Notes: generated by a model not told the origin, from the letters alone. A stretch of 64,000 nt of DNA from Pararhodobacter zhoushanensis (GCF_003990445.1 NZ_REEZ01000008.1:62001-126000); one strand, 5' to 3'; counted from the stretch's first letter, positions 1 through 9,068 are shown. Numbers and translations: made by a program.

Positions 1-1
1 G

Positions 2-496
2 CGCGGGAAAACGACACTCCTTTCCGCGCTGCGTGGCGTCTGGCCATATGGCACAGGCAGTATCACCCTGCCCGATGCCCCGCTGATGGCGTTGCCGCAG
101 GTTCCCGTCGCGTTCTCGGACGGGCTGTTGGCAACGTTGTCCTATCCGCAGGATCCGGCAAGCTATGACCGCGCAGTGCTGGACGCGATGCTGCGCAAAG
201 TCGGACTGGAAGCGCGGCTTGTGGCCTCAGACGGGCCCGGCACCCTGCAGGGGCTGTCGATGGGCGAACGTCAGCGGCTGGCGCTGGCCCGCGCGCTGCT
301 CTTGCGTCCGGGCTGGCTGTTGCTGGACGAAGCGACAAGCGCGCTCGATCCCGCGTCGGAAACCCGGCTTCTGGCCTTGCTGCGCCGCGAGCTGCCACAG
401 ACGACGATTCTTTGCGTCGCGCACCGCCCTCCTGTCGGGCTGGATCCCGATGGCGAACTGGCTATCGGTCCCTTTGATGAAAGGATAAGCGCATGA
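2..496 (+). CDS. ABC transporter ATP-binding domain, SbmA/YddA-like exporter type (5'-truncated)
   Basis: Only the C-terminal ATPase portion lies in the window; the gene enters from the left edge in frame 2. Seen: the end of a Walker A (GKTTL) in the first residues, an LPQ Q-loop, the signature LSMGERQRLALARAL, Walker B with LLLDEATSALD, and an H-loop (CVAHRP). The Q-loop wording (LPQVP followed by a YP motif) resembles the YddA/SbmA-BacA exporter group, in which a membrane domain precedes the ATPase in one chain; that domain would lie outside the window. It overlaps the next gene by ATGA, so the two are probably cotranscribed. Exporter assignment is moderately sure, substrate unknown. Confidence 0.75.
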   Translation, partial: RGKTTLLSALRGVWPYGTGSITLPDAPLMALPQVPVAFSDGLLATLSYPQDPASYDRAVLDAMLRKVGLEARLVASDGPGTLQGLSMGERQRLALARALLLRPGWLLLDEATSALDPASETRLLALLRRELPQTTILCVAHRPPVGLDPDGELAIGPFDERISA

Positions 497-1311
497 TACC
501 TGCGCCCGGAAAATGGCTCTATCCCGCTGAGGGCACAACGCCCGACCACACGCAGGTGATGGCCGAGATGGCCCGCGCCCCAGCGGTTCTGCTCGGCGAG
601 CGGCATGACCGCGCCGACCACCACCGCTGGCAGATGCAGATCGCGGCCGGATTGCTGGCGCACCGTTCCAAGATGGTGATGGGGTTCGAGATGTTCCCGC
701 AGCGGCTGGATCCCGTGCTGGCCGACTGGGTCGCAGGCAATCTCGACGAGGCACAGTTTCTCGAACGCGCGGAATGGGGCAAGGTCTGGGGGTTCCCGGC
801 CGAGCTTTACCTGCCGCTCTTCCACTTCTGCCGCCTGCATCGCGTCCCGATGGTCGGCCTGAACTGCCGCCGCGCGCTGGTAAGCGACGTGGGTGCCGGG
901 GGCTGGGACAGCATTCCCGTCGATGCCCGCGAGGGGATCACCCCCTCAGCGCCGGCAAGCCCTGCCTATCGGCGCTACCTGTTCGAGATCACGGGCGGCG
1001 CGCGACCTGACCGGGCGGCGCAAGGGCCCGACGACCCGGCATTTGACCGCTTCGTGAGGGCGCAGCAGACTTGGGACCGGGCCTTTGCCTGTCGCATTGT
1101 CGCGGCTGCGCAGCGCTGGCCGGATGCGCTGGTCGTCGGGATCATCGGGCGCGGTCATCTTGAATACCGCGGCGGCACGCCCGCGCAGCTTGATGACCTT
1201 GGTTTCACCGGCGCGCGCGTTCTGCTTCCGCAAGAAACGGGTCCGACAGCAATGCCCCCTGCCCCCGATCTGGCCTGTGCTGTCTACGGCTTGCCGATGC
1301 TGCCGGGCTGA
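493..1311 (+). CDS. ChaN-like (DUF399) haem-binding/uptake family protein
   Basis: A 272-residue protein of the ChaN/DUF399 family (Tiki/TraB-like fold). Family hallmarks are visible: the N-terminal LLGERHDRADHH segment, where a conserved Glu and His cluster lies, then GFEMFPQR, and a C-terminal VVGIIGRGHLEYRGG segment with a second conserved Gly-His. In characterised relatives ChaN is an iron-regulated protein that binds haem; here only the fold family can be claimed. No clear lipoprotein signal is seen at this start. The start codon overlaps the stop of the upstream ABC gene (ATGA), suggesting translational coupling. Function in this organism is inferred, not shown. Confidence 0.75.
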   Translation: MIPAPGKWLYPAEGTTPDHTQVMAEMARAPAVLLGERHDRADHHRWQMQIAAGLLAHRSKMVMGFEMFPQRLDPVLADWVAGNLDEAQFLERAEWGKVWGFPAELYLPLFHFCRLHRVPMVGLNCRRALVSDVGAGGWDSIPVDAREGITPSAPASPAYRRYLFEITGGARPDRAAQGPDDPAFDRFVRAQQTWDRAFACRIVAAAQRWPDALVVGIIGRGHLEYRGGTPAQLDDLGFTGARVLLPQETGPTAMPPAPDLACAVYGLPMLPG

Positions 1312-1313
1312 CG

Positions 1314-1339
1314 CACCCGGAAAACCCCTCATTCGGGTG
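1314..1339. terminator. weak inverted repeat between convergent genes
   Basis: CACCCG and CGGGTG form a 6-bp stem with a 14-nt loop between the convergent ends of the ChaN-like and LysR genes. There is no T-tract, so a terminator role is only suggested by position. Confidence 0.25.
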
Positions 1340-1355
1340 AAATTGACCGTCGCGC

Positions 1356-2285
1356 TCAAGCACCGATCAGCGTCGCATTCCAGCGGCCCGAGGTCACGCC
1401 GTTGCTGACCAGCTCGGTCAGCAACGCGCGAACCACCTCCTGCACATAGGTCTGCGGTCGATCCGCGAGCTCGCAAAGATAGAGCGTGCGCGACAGCGAC
1501 GGCTCGATGATGGGCCTGTAGGTCAGGGTTCCGTTTGCGATCGCTTCACTGACCGAAAGCTTGGTGCCGATGGTACAGCCCAGCCGCTCACGCAACGCGC
1601 CGGATATGGCCTGAACCGAGTTCATCTTCAGCACTGCGCTGCTCTCAATGCGCTTGAGCAACGCGACTTCGTCCAGGATCGGCCCTGACGAGACGCCCTG
1701 CTGCATCATGATGATCGGAAGGGACATCATTTCCTCGACAGAGATCGGCACCTCGGCTTTGCCCAGCAGCTCCGGCGCGCCGACGCAGCCCATCCGCTCA
1801 CTAAGCAAGGGGCTGGACTTGAGCCTTGCGTCGGTGGGCGGGTTATAGACCAGCGCCATGTCCACCTCAGAGCGCATGAGGAAGGCCAGCGTCGCACCAG
1901 ACAGGCTCTCATTCAGGCTGAGCTGGACACGGGGGTGGTCGGCCATCATCCGTTTTGCCAATTGCACCCCGATCGCCTTGACCGCCGAATAGGCCATGCC
2001 GACGCGCACCGTGCCTGAGATTTCCTTGCCCCCTTCGCGGATATCGGCCACCGCAACGTCGATGGATCGCAAGATGGACGTGGCGTGCTGGTAAAGCCGC
2101 TCTCCGGCGGCGGTGGGGCTCATGCCCCGGGGTTTGCGGATGAAAAGCGGTGTGGCCAGCTCGGTCTCAAGACGCGTCAGGTGATAGCTCAGCGCGGTCG
2201 TGGCGATATTCACCCGCGCCGAGGCCGCCAGCAGCGAGCCGTTGTCATAGATTGCCTGAAAGTAGCGCAACTGTCTGATGTCCAT
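1356..2285 (-). CDS. LysR-family transcriptional regulator
   Basis: A 309-residue LysR-type regulator. The N-terminal winged helix-turn-helix is plain (MDIRQLRYFQAIYDNGSL, then ATTALSYHLTRLE, then TPLFIRKPRGMSPTAAGE), followed by a LysR substrate-binding domain. I chose the ATG at 2285 because the codon further upstream at 2294 is TTG and MDIRQLRYF is the normal family N-terminus. The sequence is closest in feel to the Nac/CynR-like group. It is transcribed divergently from the UGSC/thioredoxin-reductase/ABC operon across a 108-bp gap, so it most likely controls that operon and itself. The effector is unknown. Confidence 0.9.
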   Translation of the reverse strand: MDIRQLRYFQAIYDNGSLLAASARVNIATTALSYHLTRLETELATPLFIRKPRGMSPTAAGERLYQHATSILRSIDVAVADIREGGKEISGTVRVGMAYSAVKAIGVQLAKRMMADHPRVQLSLNESLSGATLAFLMRSEVDMALVYNPPTDARLKSSPLLSERMGCVGAPELLGKAEVPISVEEMMSLPIIMMQQGVSSGPILDEVALLKRIESSAVLKMNSVQAISGALRERLGCTIGTKLSVSEAIANGTLTYRPIIEPSLSRTLYLCELADRPQTYVQEVVRALLTELVSNGVTSGRWNATLIGA

Positions 2286-2310
2286 CGGGCGCAAGCTTTC
2301 TAAATTTTAG

Positions 2311-2332
2311 ACATATCCTGTCGAAACTATGT
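2311..2332. promoter_or_regulatory. candidate LysR operator in the 1356/2394 divergent promoter region
   Basis: ACATA and TATGT form an inverted repeat separated by 12 bp, inside an AT-rich island between the divergent LysR gene and the UGSC gene. Size and position fit a LysR-type box. The right half (CGAAACTATGT, 2322-2332) is also an arm of the palindrome at 20969-21000. Confidence 0.4.
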
Positions 2333-2393
2333 AATTTTTATCCCTCTCAGGCAAGGCTAGGGTCTGCTGACTGTTAGGGGGAGACCGTCAGCC

Positions 2394-4061
2394 ATGACCC
2401 GCGATCTGCAGAGTGCCCAGACAAAAACCCGCGTTGCGGCGCTGGACCCAACAGGCTTTCCCCCGGTTGTCGTCGGCAAGACAGCCGCGCCGCGGCTTTC
2501 CACGCTAGAGGGCAAGACCGTCTATCTGGTGGACAGCCGGTTCGACGATTCCCTCGAATTGCTCAAGCAAATCAAGGTCTGGTTCTCCGAGGTCATGCCC
2601 GGCGTCACCGTCGAGATCCGCCAGCTGGCCAGCACCTATGCCAAGGACGACCCCGCTCTGTGGGAAGAGATCCGCGACAAAGGGGATGCCGCGATCATCG
2701 GCGTCGGTCATTGCAGCACCTGCGCGCCCGCCGTCTCGACCCATGCGATCACGCTTGAGACGCAATACGGCGTGCCGACTGTGGCGGTGCATACCGAGAA
2801 GTTCGACCGCGTCGTGCGCTCGGTCACCAAGATGGCCGGTTTGCCGCAGGCCCCGCTGGTCTTTGTGCCGCAACCCGTGATGGGCAAGACCGAGGCCGAG
2901 CTGCGCGCCTATGTCCATGGCACCGACCCGGTACGCGGCGGCCCGGTGATGCAGGAGATCGTCGAGGCGCTGACCACCAGCCTGCCCCCGGTCACCCGCG
3001 ACAGCGACCCCGCGACCCTGCGCGAGCGGCTGGTCTGGGCGGACAGCGAGGACGATCTGCACGCGCTCTTTCAGCAAAACCTGTGGACCGATTTCCTGCC
3101 CATCGTGCTGCCGACCGAGGCGCGCGTCGAGCAGATGCTGGCGGGCACCAGCCGCAAGCGTGACGAGGTAATCGGACGCATGCAGCCAACCCCGAATCGG
3201 GGCGCTTGGAGCTACACCGTCGAGAAGGTCGCGATCAACGCCGTGATGGCGGGCGCACGGCCCGAGTATTTCCCGGTGATCCTGGCGCTGGCTGCGTCCG
3301 AGTTTTCCTCGCGGCGCTCGTCCTCGTCCTCGGTCGCGACGATGGTTGTGGTCAACGGCCCGATCCGCCACGAGATCGGCATGAATTTCGGCATCGGCGC
3401 GATGGGGCCATATAACCACGCGAACGCCACCATCGGCCGCGCCTACAGCTTGCTGTCGCAAAACCTGCAGGGCGGTTCGGTCCCCGATCAGACCTATATG
3501 GGCACGATGGGCAGCGCCTATTCCTATTCCGGTATGACCTTCGCCGAAAACGAAGAGCGGAGCCCGTGGGAGCCGCTGCATGTGCAGCACGGCTTCAAGC
3601 TGGACGACAGCACCGTGAGCATTTTCTCGGGCCTGCGCGCCGTGACGCATAGCCTCGGCCTGCGTGAAAAGCACTGGCGCGAGCACGTTGCCGACATGCT
3701 GCGCGGCACCGAAGCGATCACCGCGCCTTGTCTGGTGCTGGACCCGATCTGCGCGCAGCAATTCGTTGACCGGGGCGGGTTTACCGAGAAGGCGGCGCTC
3801 ATCGACTTTATCCATGATCTCGCCAAGGTGCCTGCCGGGGAATACTGGGATCTGCAACTGGTGCAGAATTATGTCTACCCGCGCGCGACATTCGGTGAAG
3901 AACCACTGGCGACACGGCTCAAGGCCGCGCCCGATGAGCTGATCCACAAGTTCCTGAAAGAGCGGATCAATGTCGTGGTCACCGGGGGCGAATCGAACGG
4001 CTATTGGCAGATCATGAGCGTCACGCGGCACGACACGCTCAGCATCGACGACTGGCGCTGA
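2394..4061 (+). CDS. UGSC-family redox protein, cysteine form (CSTC), two-domain
   Basis: A 555-residue protein I assign to the UGSC family, named for selenoproteins with a Sec-Gly-Ser-Cys redox motif. Seen: after a lead of about 45 residues, a first domain with GVGHCSTCAP at C107-S-T-C110, followed by the family-like PTVAVHTEKFD segment. From about residue 220 a second domain carries VEKVAINAVMAGARPEYFPVI, VVNGPIRHEIG, NATIGRA, NEERSPWEPLHV and a serine run near 305. Both redox cysteines are TGC, so this is not a selenoprotein. Known: UxxC/CxxC motifs of this type do thiol redox chemistry. The next gene is thioredoxin-reductase-like, which points to an electron donor. Substrate unknown. An RBS-like GGGGGAGA precedes the ATG. 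Confidence 0.65.
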   Translation: MTRDLQSAQTKTRVAALDPTGFPPVVVGKTAAPRLSTLEGKTVYLVDSRFDDSLELLKQIKVWFSEVMPGVTVEIRQLASTYAKDDPALWEEIRDKGDAAIIGVGHCSTCAPAVSTHAITLETQYGVPTVAVHTEKFDRVVRSVTKMAGLPQAPLVFVPQPVMGKTEAELRAYVHGTDPVRGGPVMQEIVEALTTSLPPVTRDSDPATLRERLVWADSEDDLHALFQQNLWTDFLPIVLPTEARVEQMLAGTSRKRDEVIGRMQPTPNRGAWSYTVEKVAINAVMAGARPEYFPVILALAASEFSSRRSSSSSVATMVVVNGPIRHEIGMNFGIGAMGPYNHANATIGRAYSLLSQNLQGGSVPDQTYMGTMGSAYSYSGMTFAENEERSPWEPLHVQHGFKLDDSTVSIFSGLRAVTHSLGLREKHWREHVADMLRGTEAITAPCLVLDPICAQQFVDRGGFTEKAALIDFIHDLAKVPAGEYWDLQLVQNYVYPRATFGEEPLATRLKAAPDELIHKFLKERINVVVTGGESNGYWQIMSVTRHDTLSIDDWR

Positions 4062-4065
4062 TCCC

Positions 4066-5001
4066 ATGACGCAGGCGGATCACGACATCATCGTCATCGG
4101 GGCCGGAACCGCCGGCTTGAGCGCGGCGCGGGCCGCCGCCGAGGCCGGTGCGCGGGTGCTGGTGATCGAGCGGTTGAGCGCAGGCGGACAGGTGTCCACC
4201 ATCGACCGCATCGTGAATTTCCCCGGTCAGGATGAGATCGGCGGGTTCGAGCTGGGCCCTATGTTGCAGGATGAGGCCGAGGACGCTGGTGCAGCCCTTG
4301 CGCTGGCCGAAGTGACCGGCCTGACGCGCGAGGGCGCGTTCTGGCGCGTGGCCACCGGCGAGGGAGATCACACCGCGCAGGCCGTAATCGTCGCGTGCGG
4401 CTCGACGCGCCGCGCCTTGGGCGTGCCGGGTGAAGAGTCTTACACCGGGCGCGGCGTGTCGCATTGTGCCTCATGCGATGGCGGGTTCTTTCGCGGTCAA
4501 ACAGTGATCGTCGCGGGGGGCGGCGACTCAGCGCTGGATGAGGCGCTGGTGCTGGCCGGCGTCGTGGGCCGGGTGCTGCTGGTCCATCGCGGCACCCGTT
4601 TTGACGCAACGCAGGGTCAGGCCGAACAGATCATGGCCAGCGACACGATCGAGGTGCTCTGGAACACCACCGTCACGGCGGTGTCGGGCGACGAGACCGG
4701 GATGACCGGCGTCGCCCTGCACAACGCCGCCCAAGGCACCGAACAGACGCAAAGCGCCAGCGGGCTCTTTGTCTACACCGGCCTGCAACCGAACGCGGCG
4801 TTTCTGGAGGGGATCGCCGACCGGGATGCAGACGGGCGGCTGTTGGTCACGCCGACACTGCAGACGACAGCACCCGCGCTCTATGCCGCGGGCGATCTGC
4901 GGGTTGGCAGCATCGGCATGCTAAGCGAGGCCGTCACCGACGGCCAGCGCGCGGCCCGTTCGGCAGTGGACGGGCTGCAACAGAGGAAAACGGCGGGGTA
5001 G
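4066..5001 (+). CDS. Thioredoxin-reductase-like FAD/NAD(P) oxidoreductase
   Basis: A 311-residue pyridine nucleotide-disulfide oxidoreductase of low-Mr thioredoxin reductase size. Seen: N-terminal FAD-binding GAGTAGLSAARAAAEAG, the redox-active C134-A-S-C137 in HCASCDGGFF (typical reductases have CATCDG), a second Rossmann motif GGGDSALDEAL for NAD(P)H, and a C-terminal YAAGDLR FAD contact. It starts 4 bp after the UGSC gene and was probably made as its dedicated reductase; that link is an inference from gene order and from the matching CxxC motifs. A general housekeeping thioredoxin reductase would more often sit elsewhere, so a substrate-specific partner role is preferred. Confidence 0.85.
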   Translation: MTQADHDIIVIGAGTAGLSAARAAAEAGARVLVIERLSAGGQVSTIDRIVNFPGQDEIGGFELGPMLQDEAEDAGAALALAEVTGLTREGAFWRVATGEGDHTAQAVIVACGSTRRALGVPGEESYTGRGVSHCASCDGGFFRGQTVIVAGGGDSALDEALVLAGVVGRVLLVHRGTRFDATQGQAEQIMASDTIEVLWNTTVTAVSGDETGMTGVALHNAAQGTEQTQSASGLFVYTGLQPNAAFLEGIADRDADGRLLVTPTLQTTAPALYAAGDLRVGSIGMLSEAVTDGQRAARSAVDGLQQRKTAG

Positions 5002-5093
5002 GAGAAACACGTACGGGCCCCAGCCGTGCTGCCCGGTTTCGTGCCGGCAGCAGATCGCGGACACGCGCCGCACCCAAGAGGAGGAGAACACCC

Positions 5094-6131
5094 ATGAAGA
5101 CTCTCAAGGCTCTGGTGATCACCACCATGATCCTGCCCGCGTCGCTGGCGCAGGCAACGGAAATGACGGGAACAGAACGCACGCTCTATACCGCGGCGCA
5201 GTCCGAGAATGGCGTGACCTGGTACACATCGCAGCTGACGACCGAGCAGGCCGAAGAGGTCTGCGCGCTGTTCTCGACCCGGTTCGAGGGCATCGCCTGC
5301 TATCCGGTCCGCGCCAATGGCAGCAGCACGCTTCAGCGCGTGGTGCAGGAAATTCAGGCGGGCGCGGTGCAGGGCGACATCGTCAGCACCAACAGCGTGT
5401 CCGACTTTGAAGAGTTCAAGGCATTGAGCGGGCTGGCGCAATACATGCCCGACAACCTGTCAGGCATGCAGCCGTCGCTGGCCGCGCTCAACGACTCGGA
5501 CGGCTACTATTTCGTCTCCGGCGTGTCGCCTTTCGGCTTCGTCTATAACACCGATCTGGTTAGCCCCGACGAGGTGCCGCGCAGCTGGAACGACCTGACC
5601 GACCCGCGCTGGATGAACCAGATTGCCATCGCTCACCCCGGTTTCTCGGGCAGCGCCGGGCAATGGGCGATTGCGATGGACCGCCTTTATGGCCGCGCGT
5701 TCTTTGAGGGGCTGGCGGCGAACGAGCCGCAGATCGGCCGCTCGATTGCCGATGGCTACACGATGGTGACGACGGGCGAGCGTTCGCTGACTGTGACCTC
5801 GCTGGCGCTGGGGCGTGATGCGATGCGCGATGGCAAGCCCGTCGATCTGGTCGTGCCGGACGAAGGCATGTTCCTGCCGCCAAGCGCTGCCGGAGTGCTG
5901 GCCGGATCGCCCAACCCCAACAGCGCGCGGCTGTTCGCCGAGTTCCTCGCCTCGACCGAGTTCTCGGAGTGGCTGGCCTCCAAGGGCCGCAACCCGCTGC
6001 GCACCGATGTCGCCACCCCTGAGGGCACACCAGACCTGAATCAGGTCAGCGTGCTGACCGTGTCGGTAGCTGAATCGTTGGCCAACCAGCAAGACGTCGT
6101 CGAGATGTTCCGCGACATTTTCGGCATCTGA
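5094..6131 (+). CDS. ABC transporter substrate-binding protein, ferric/spermidine-type
   Basis: A 345-residue periplasmic binding protein with an N-terminal signal peptide (MKTLKALVITTMILPASLAQA, cleavage after AQA). The mature part has the layout of the AfuA/FbpA class: LYTAAQSENGVTWYTSQ near the start, the VQEIQAGAVQGDIV segment, and a PRSWNDLTDPRWMNQIAIAHP hinge region. Known members bind ferric ions, sulfate-like anions or small organic ligands, so iron should not be assumed. It follows the reductase gene after 92 bp with a good GAGGAG site and is followed by a strong hairpin before the permease. Context suggests it imports the substrate or product of the UGSC redox pair. Confidence 0.88.
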   Translation: MKTLKALVITTMILPASLAQATEMTGTERTLYTAAQSENGVTWYTSQLTTEQAEEVCALFSTRFEGIACYPVRANGSSTLQRVVQEIQAGAVQGDIVSTNSVSDFEEFKALSGLAQYMPDNLSGMQPSLAALNDSDGYYFVSGVSPFGFVYNTDLVSPDEVPRSWNDLTDPRWMNQIAIAHPGFSGSAGQWAIAMDRLYGRAFFEGLAANEPQIGRSIADGYTMVTTGERSLTVTSLALGRDAMRDGKPVDLVVPDEGMFLPPSAAGVLAGSPNPNSARLFAEFLASTEFSEWLASKGRNPLRTDVATPEGTPDLNQVSVLTVSVAESLANQQDVVEMFRDIFGI

Positions 6132-6139
6132 ACCCGCTC

Positions 6140-6166
6140 TCGGCCGGCCCTGCCGGGGTCGGCCGA
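6140..6166 (+). other. intercistronic hairpin between binding protein and permease
   Basis: TCGGCCG pairs with CGGCCGA and the stem continues inward with four or five more pairs including G-U. There is no T-tract. The position, directly after the binding-protein stop, suits partial termination or mRNA 3'-end protection that keeps binding-protein levels high. Confidence 0.5.
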
Positions 6167-6190
6167 CACCATCAGCACAGCGGAGTCCCC

Positions 6191-7918
6191 ATGACGACCG
6201 ACCCCCAAATCGCGACGCACGCGCGGTCCTTCAGGACCCGGCTTTCGGTGCTGCAACCCGTCCGGCTGGTCTGGCTGGGCCTTGCGCTGGCGCTGGCCCT
6301 GCTGGTTGTCGCCCCCATCGCCATGCTGGTGATCAAAAGCTTCACCGCTGCGGGCGGCGGCGGCTTTACCTTCGACAATTACATCGCCGCTTACGGGCGC
6401 GCGCGCCACGTTCAGGCGCTGTGGAACACGCTGATCATGGGGCTTGGCACCACGGTGCTGGCCGTTCTGCTGGCTGTGCCGACCGCCTGGGCCTGCACGC
6501 GCACAAACATGCCCGGCCGCACCCTCGTGCGTATTGCGCTGTTCGGTGCGTTCCTGATGCCGCCCTATTTGACCGGGGTGGGCTGGATCCTGCTGGCAGG
6601 CCCGAACGCCGGGTTCATCAATCAGGCCTGGACCGCGCTGACCGGGCTGGATGACCCGCTGGTCAACATCTTCTCGTTCAGCGGGCTGGTGCTGGTGATG
6701 GGGGTCAGCACATTCTTCACCATCTTCATTCTGGTCAGCGCCGCGTTCGAGCTGCTGTCCTCGGAGATGGAGGACGCCGCCAATATCCTTGGTGCCGGAC
6801 CGTTCACCACCGCCTTCAAGATCACCCTGCCGATGGCGATGCCGACGATTCTGGGCAGCGCGCTGCTGACCTTTCTGGTGTCGATTGCGCTTTACGGTGT
6901 GCCTGCGCTGATCTCGATCCCGGCGCGCTACCCGGTGGTGGTGATCCAGCTGGCCGAGTTCTTTTCCTTTCCCATCCGGATCGAGGTCGCCGCGGCCTAT
7001 TCCATTCCGCTGCTGGGCATCACCATCGGGCTTTTGCTGCTGCAGCGCCGGGTACTGGGCCGCAAGGGATACACCGCCGTTGGCGGCAAAGGGGGTGAGC
7101 GCCGGATCATTGATCTGGGCCGCTGGAAATGGGCGGTCTTTGCCTATGCGATGCTGGTGGTACTGCTCTCTGTGGCGATGCCGTTGCTGGTGCTGCTGAT
7201 GGCCGCGTTCAGCCATACTTGGGTTGACGGATTCAGCATCGACAACTTCACGCTCGAGCATTTTCACTATGTCCTGTTCGAGCATTCCAGCTCGCAAAAG
7301 GCACTGCTGACCAGCGTGGGCACGGGTGCCGCTGCGGCGACGCTGGCGATCTCGCTGGCACTGTCGATCTCGTATATCGTGCAGCGCAGATTGCTGCCTT
7401 ACGGCGGCGTGCTGGCCTTTTTGTGCATGTCGCCCTTCGTCATTCCGGGCATCGTGCTGGCAATCGGTTTCTATGCCGTCTACGCGCTGCCGCCGGTGGG
7501 GCTGTATGGCACTTACATCATTCTGGTGCTGGCCTTTACCACCCGGTTTCTGCCCATCGCCTATACCACCAGCACCAATGGCGTGCGCGCCATCAACCCT
7601 GAAATGGAAGAGGCCGTGCGCATCCTTGGCGGCGGGCAGTTCACGGCGATCCGCAAGGTCGTCGCGCCGCTGCTCAAGCGCACGCTGGCTTCGGGCTGGA
7701 TCCTGATGTTCGTCCCCGCCGCGCAAGAGCTGTCCACCGCCGTGTTCCTTGTCGGTCCGCATACCCGCGTCGTTTCCGTGGTGCTGCTGGATATGAGCGA
7801 GGAGGGCACTTTCGAACGTCTTGCGGCGCTTGGCAGCGTGTTGCTGCTGATCATTGCCGCCATCGTGCTGATCGGCGTCAAGCTGCTCGGACGTGATTTC
7901 ATGCTGAGGAGAACCTGA
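6191..7918 (+). CDS. ABC transporter permease, FbpB-like fused double permease
   Basis: A 575-residue inner-membrane protein with two BinD-type permease halves in one chain, typical of ferric-type importers. Hydrophobic segments run through the chain; each half carries an EAA-like loop (SSEMEDAANILGAGPFTTAFKIT, about residues 193-215, and NPEMEEAVRILGGGQF, about 470-485) that couples to the ATPase. The start ATG follows a GGAG site after the hairpin. It overlaps the ATPase gene by one base (TGATG). It would form the channel with the ATPase at 7918 and receive ligand from the binding protein at 5094. Confidence 0.92.
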   Translation: MTTDPQIATHARSFRTRLSVLQPVRLVWLGLALALALLVVAPIAMLVIKSFTAAGGGGFTFDNYIAAYGRARHVQALWNTLIMGLGTTVLAVLLAVPTAWACTRTNMPGRTLVRIALFGAFLMPPYLTGVGWILLAGPNAGFINQAWTALTGLDDPLVNIFSFSGLVLVMGVSTFFTIFILVSAAFELLSSEMEDAANILGAGPFTTAFKITLPMAMPTILGSALLTFLVSIALYGVPALISIPARYPVVVIQLAEFFSFPIRIEVAAAYSIPLLGITIGLLLLQRRVLGRKGYTAVGGKGGERRIIDLGRWKWAVFAYAMLVVLLSVAMPLLVLLMAAFSHTWVDGFSIDNFTLEHFHYVLFEHSSSQKALLTSVGTGAAAATLAISLALSISYIVQRRLLPYGGVLAFLCMSPFVIPGIVLAIGFYAVYALPPVGLYGTYIILVLAFTTRFLPIAYTTSTNGVRAINPEMEEAVRILGGGQFTAIRKVVAPLLKRTLASGWILMFVPAAQELSTAVFLVGPHTRVVSVVLLDMSEEGTFERLAALGSVLLLIIAAIVLIGVKLLGRDFMLRRT

Positions 7919-8973
7919 TGCAAGGTCTGGTCCTGAAGGATCTCGGTCGCCGTTTTGGTACCGTCGACGCGGTCAAGGATGTCAACATCACCCTGCAACC
8001 GGGCGAGTTTCTGTCGCTGCTGGGGCCGTCCGGCTGTGGCAAGACCACGACATTGCGGATGATCGCCGGGTTCCTCGCGCCGACCTCGGGCTCGATCCTG
8101 CTGGATGGGGTCGAGGTATCCTCGCCGCGCGGCTCGATCCCGCCGGAAAAGCGCGGCATGTCGATGATCTTTCAAAGCTATGCGATCTGGCCGAACATGA
8201 CGGTGCTGGAGAACGTCGCCTTTGGTCTGAAACTGCGCAAGATGGACAAGGCCGATGTGCGCCGCCGCGCCGGTGAAATGCTCGAAGCCGTGCGCCTGAG
8301 CCATCTCGCTGACCGCTATCCGTCCGAACTGTCAGGCGGCCAGCAGCAGCGCGTGGCGCTGGCGCGGGCGTTGGTGATCCGGCCGAAACTGTTGCTGCTG
8401 GACGAGCCGCTGTCCAACCTCGATGCCTCACTGCGTGAGGATATGCGCTTTGAAATCAAGCGCATCCACGACGAATTCCGCATCACCTCGGTCTATGTCA
8501 CGCATGATCAGAGTGAAGCGATGGTCACCTCGGACCGGATCGCGGTGATCAATCACGGCAAGGTCGAGCAGATCGACACGCCCTATGAGATCTACACCCG
8601 TCCCACGACGCGCTTTGTCGCCGGGTTCATCGGGCGGACCAACCAGATCACCGGCACGCGGCGGGCGGGACAGGTCAACTTCACCGGCTTTGCGCTGCCT
8701 CTGTCGCTGTTTACCGGGACCGAGCCGGAAGTCTTCGTCTCGATCCGCCCGCAATCGCTGCATCTGAGCGCGGCAGAGCCTGTCACCGACGATCTGTTCA
8801 AGCTGCGCGGCAAGATCAGCGCGCGGGCGTTTCTGGGCGAGACCTGGGATTATGTGTTTCGCACCGACAGCGGGCTCGAACTGCGCATCGTCGCGCGCCC
8901 GCACCAGATCTATCAGCTGGGCGACGATGTCTGGGCGACGGCCTCGCAGGATCAGATCGTGCAGATCCACTGA
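7918..8973 (+). CDS. ABC transporter ATP-binding protein, FbpC/PotA-like
   Basis: A 351-residue ATPase of the CUT/POTT/ferric class. Seen: Walker A LLGPSGCGKTT, Q-loop IFQSYAIWPNMTV, signature LSGGQQQRVALARAL, Walker B LLLDEPLSNLDA, and H-loop YVTHDQSEA. A C-terminal TOBE-like beta-barrel extension (from about residue 245) is typical of this class and often carries regulation. It is the last gene of the operon that begins with the UGSC gene, and ends 95 bp before a convergent LysR gene. Together with 5094 and 6191 it makes a complete importer. Confidence 0.93.
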   Translation: MQGLVLKDLGRRFGTVDAVKDVNITLQPGEFLSLLGPSGCGKTTTLRMIAGFLAPTSGSILLDGVEVSSPRGSIPPEKRGMSMIFQSYAIWPNMTVLENVAFGLKLRKMDKADVRRRAGEMLEAVRLSHLADRYPSELSGGQQQRVALARALVIRPKLLLLDEPLSNLDASLREDMRFEIKRIHDEFRITSVYVTHDQSEAMVTSDRIAVINHGKVEQIDTPYEIYTRPTTRFVAGFIGRTNQITGTRRAGQVNFTGFALPLSLFTGTEPEVFVSIRPQSLHLSAAEPVTDDLFKLRGKISARAFLGETWDYVFRTDSGLELRIVARPHQIYQLGDDVWATASQDQIVQIH

Positions 8974-9068
8974 GCGAAGCGGAGACGGATGCCTTGCCGG
9001 GGTCAGCACGCGCAAGGGGGTTGCGGCGTCAGAACGGCGCGCTTCTGCTTCACTGAACCCAATTCGGT

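Noticed and set aside
2712-2723. Possible selenocysteine in the UGSC-family protein
   Set aside because: Both residues of the motif are encoded by TGC, with no in-frame TGA and no need for recoding.
2505-4067. Long minus-strand open frame opposite the UGSC gene (520 codons)
   Set aside because: It is the shadow of a high-GC coding strand; composition is His/Gln/Arg-rich with no domain, and the plus-strand product is clearly a conserved family.
6041-7762. Long minus-strand open frame opposite the FbpB-like permease (573 codons)
   Set aside because: Same reason: extreme Gln/Arg/His composition, opposite an unmistakable permease.
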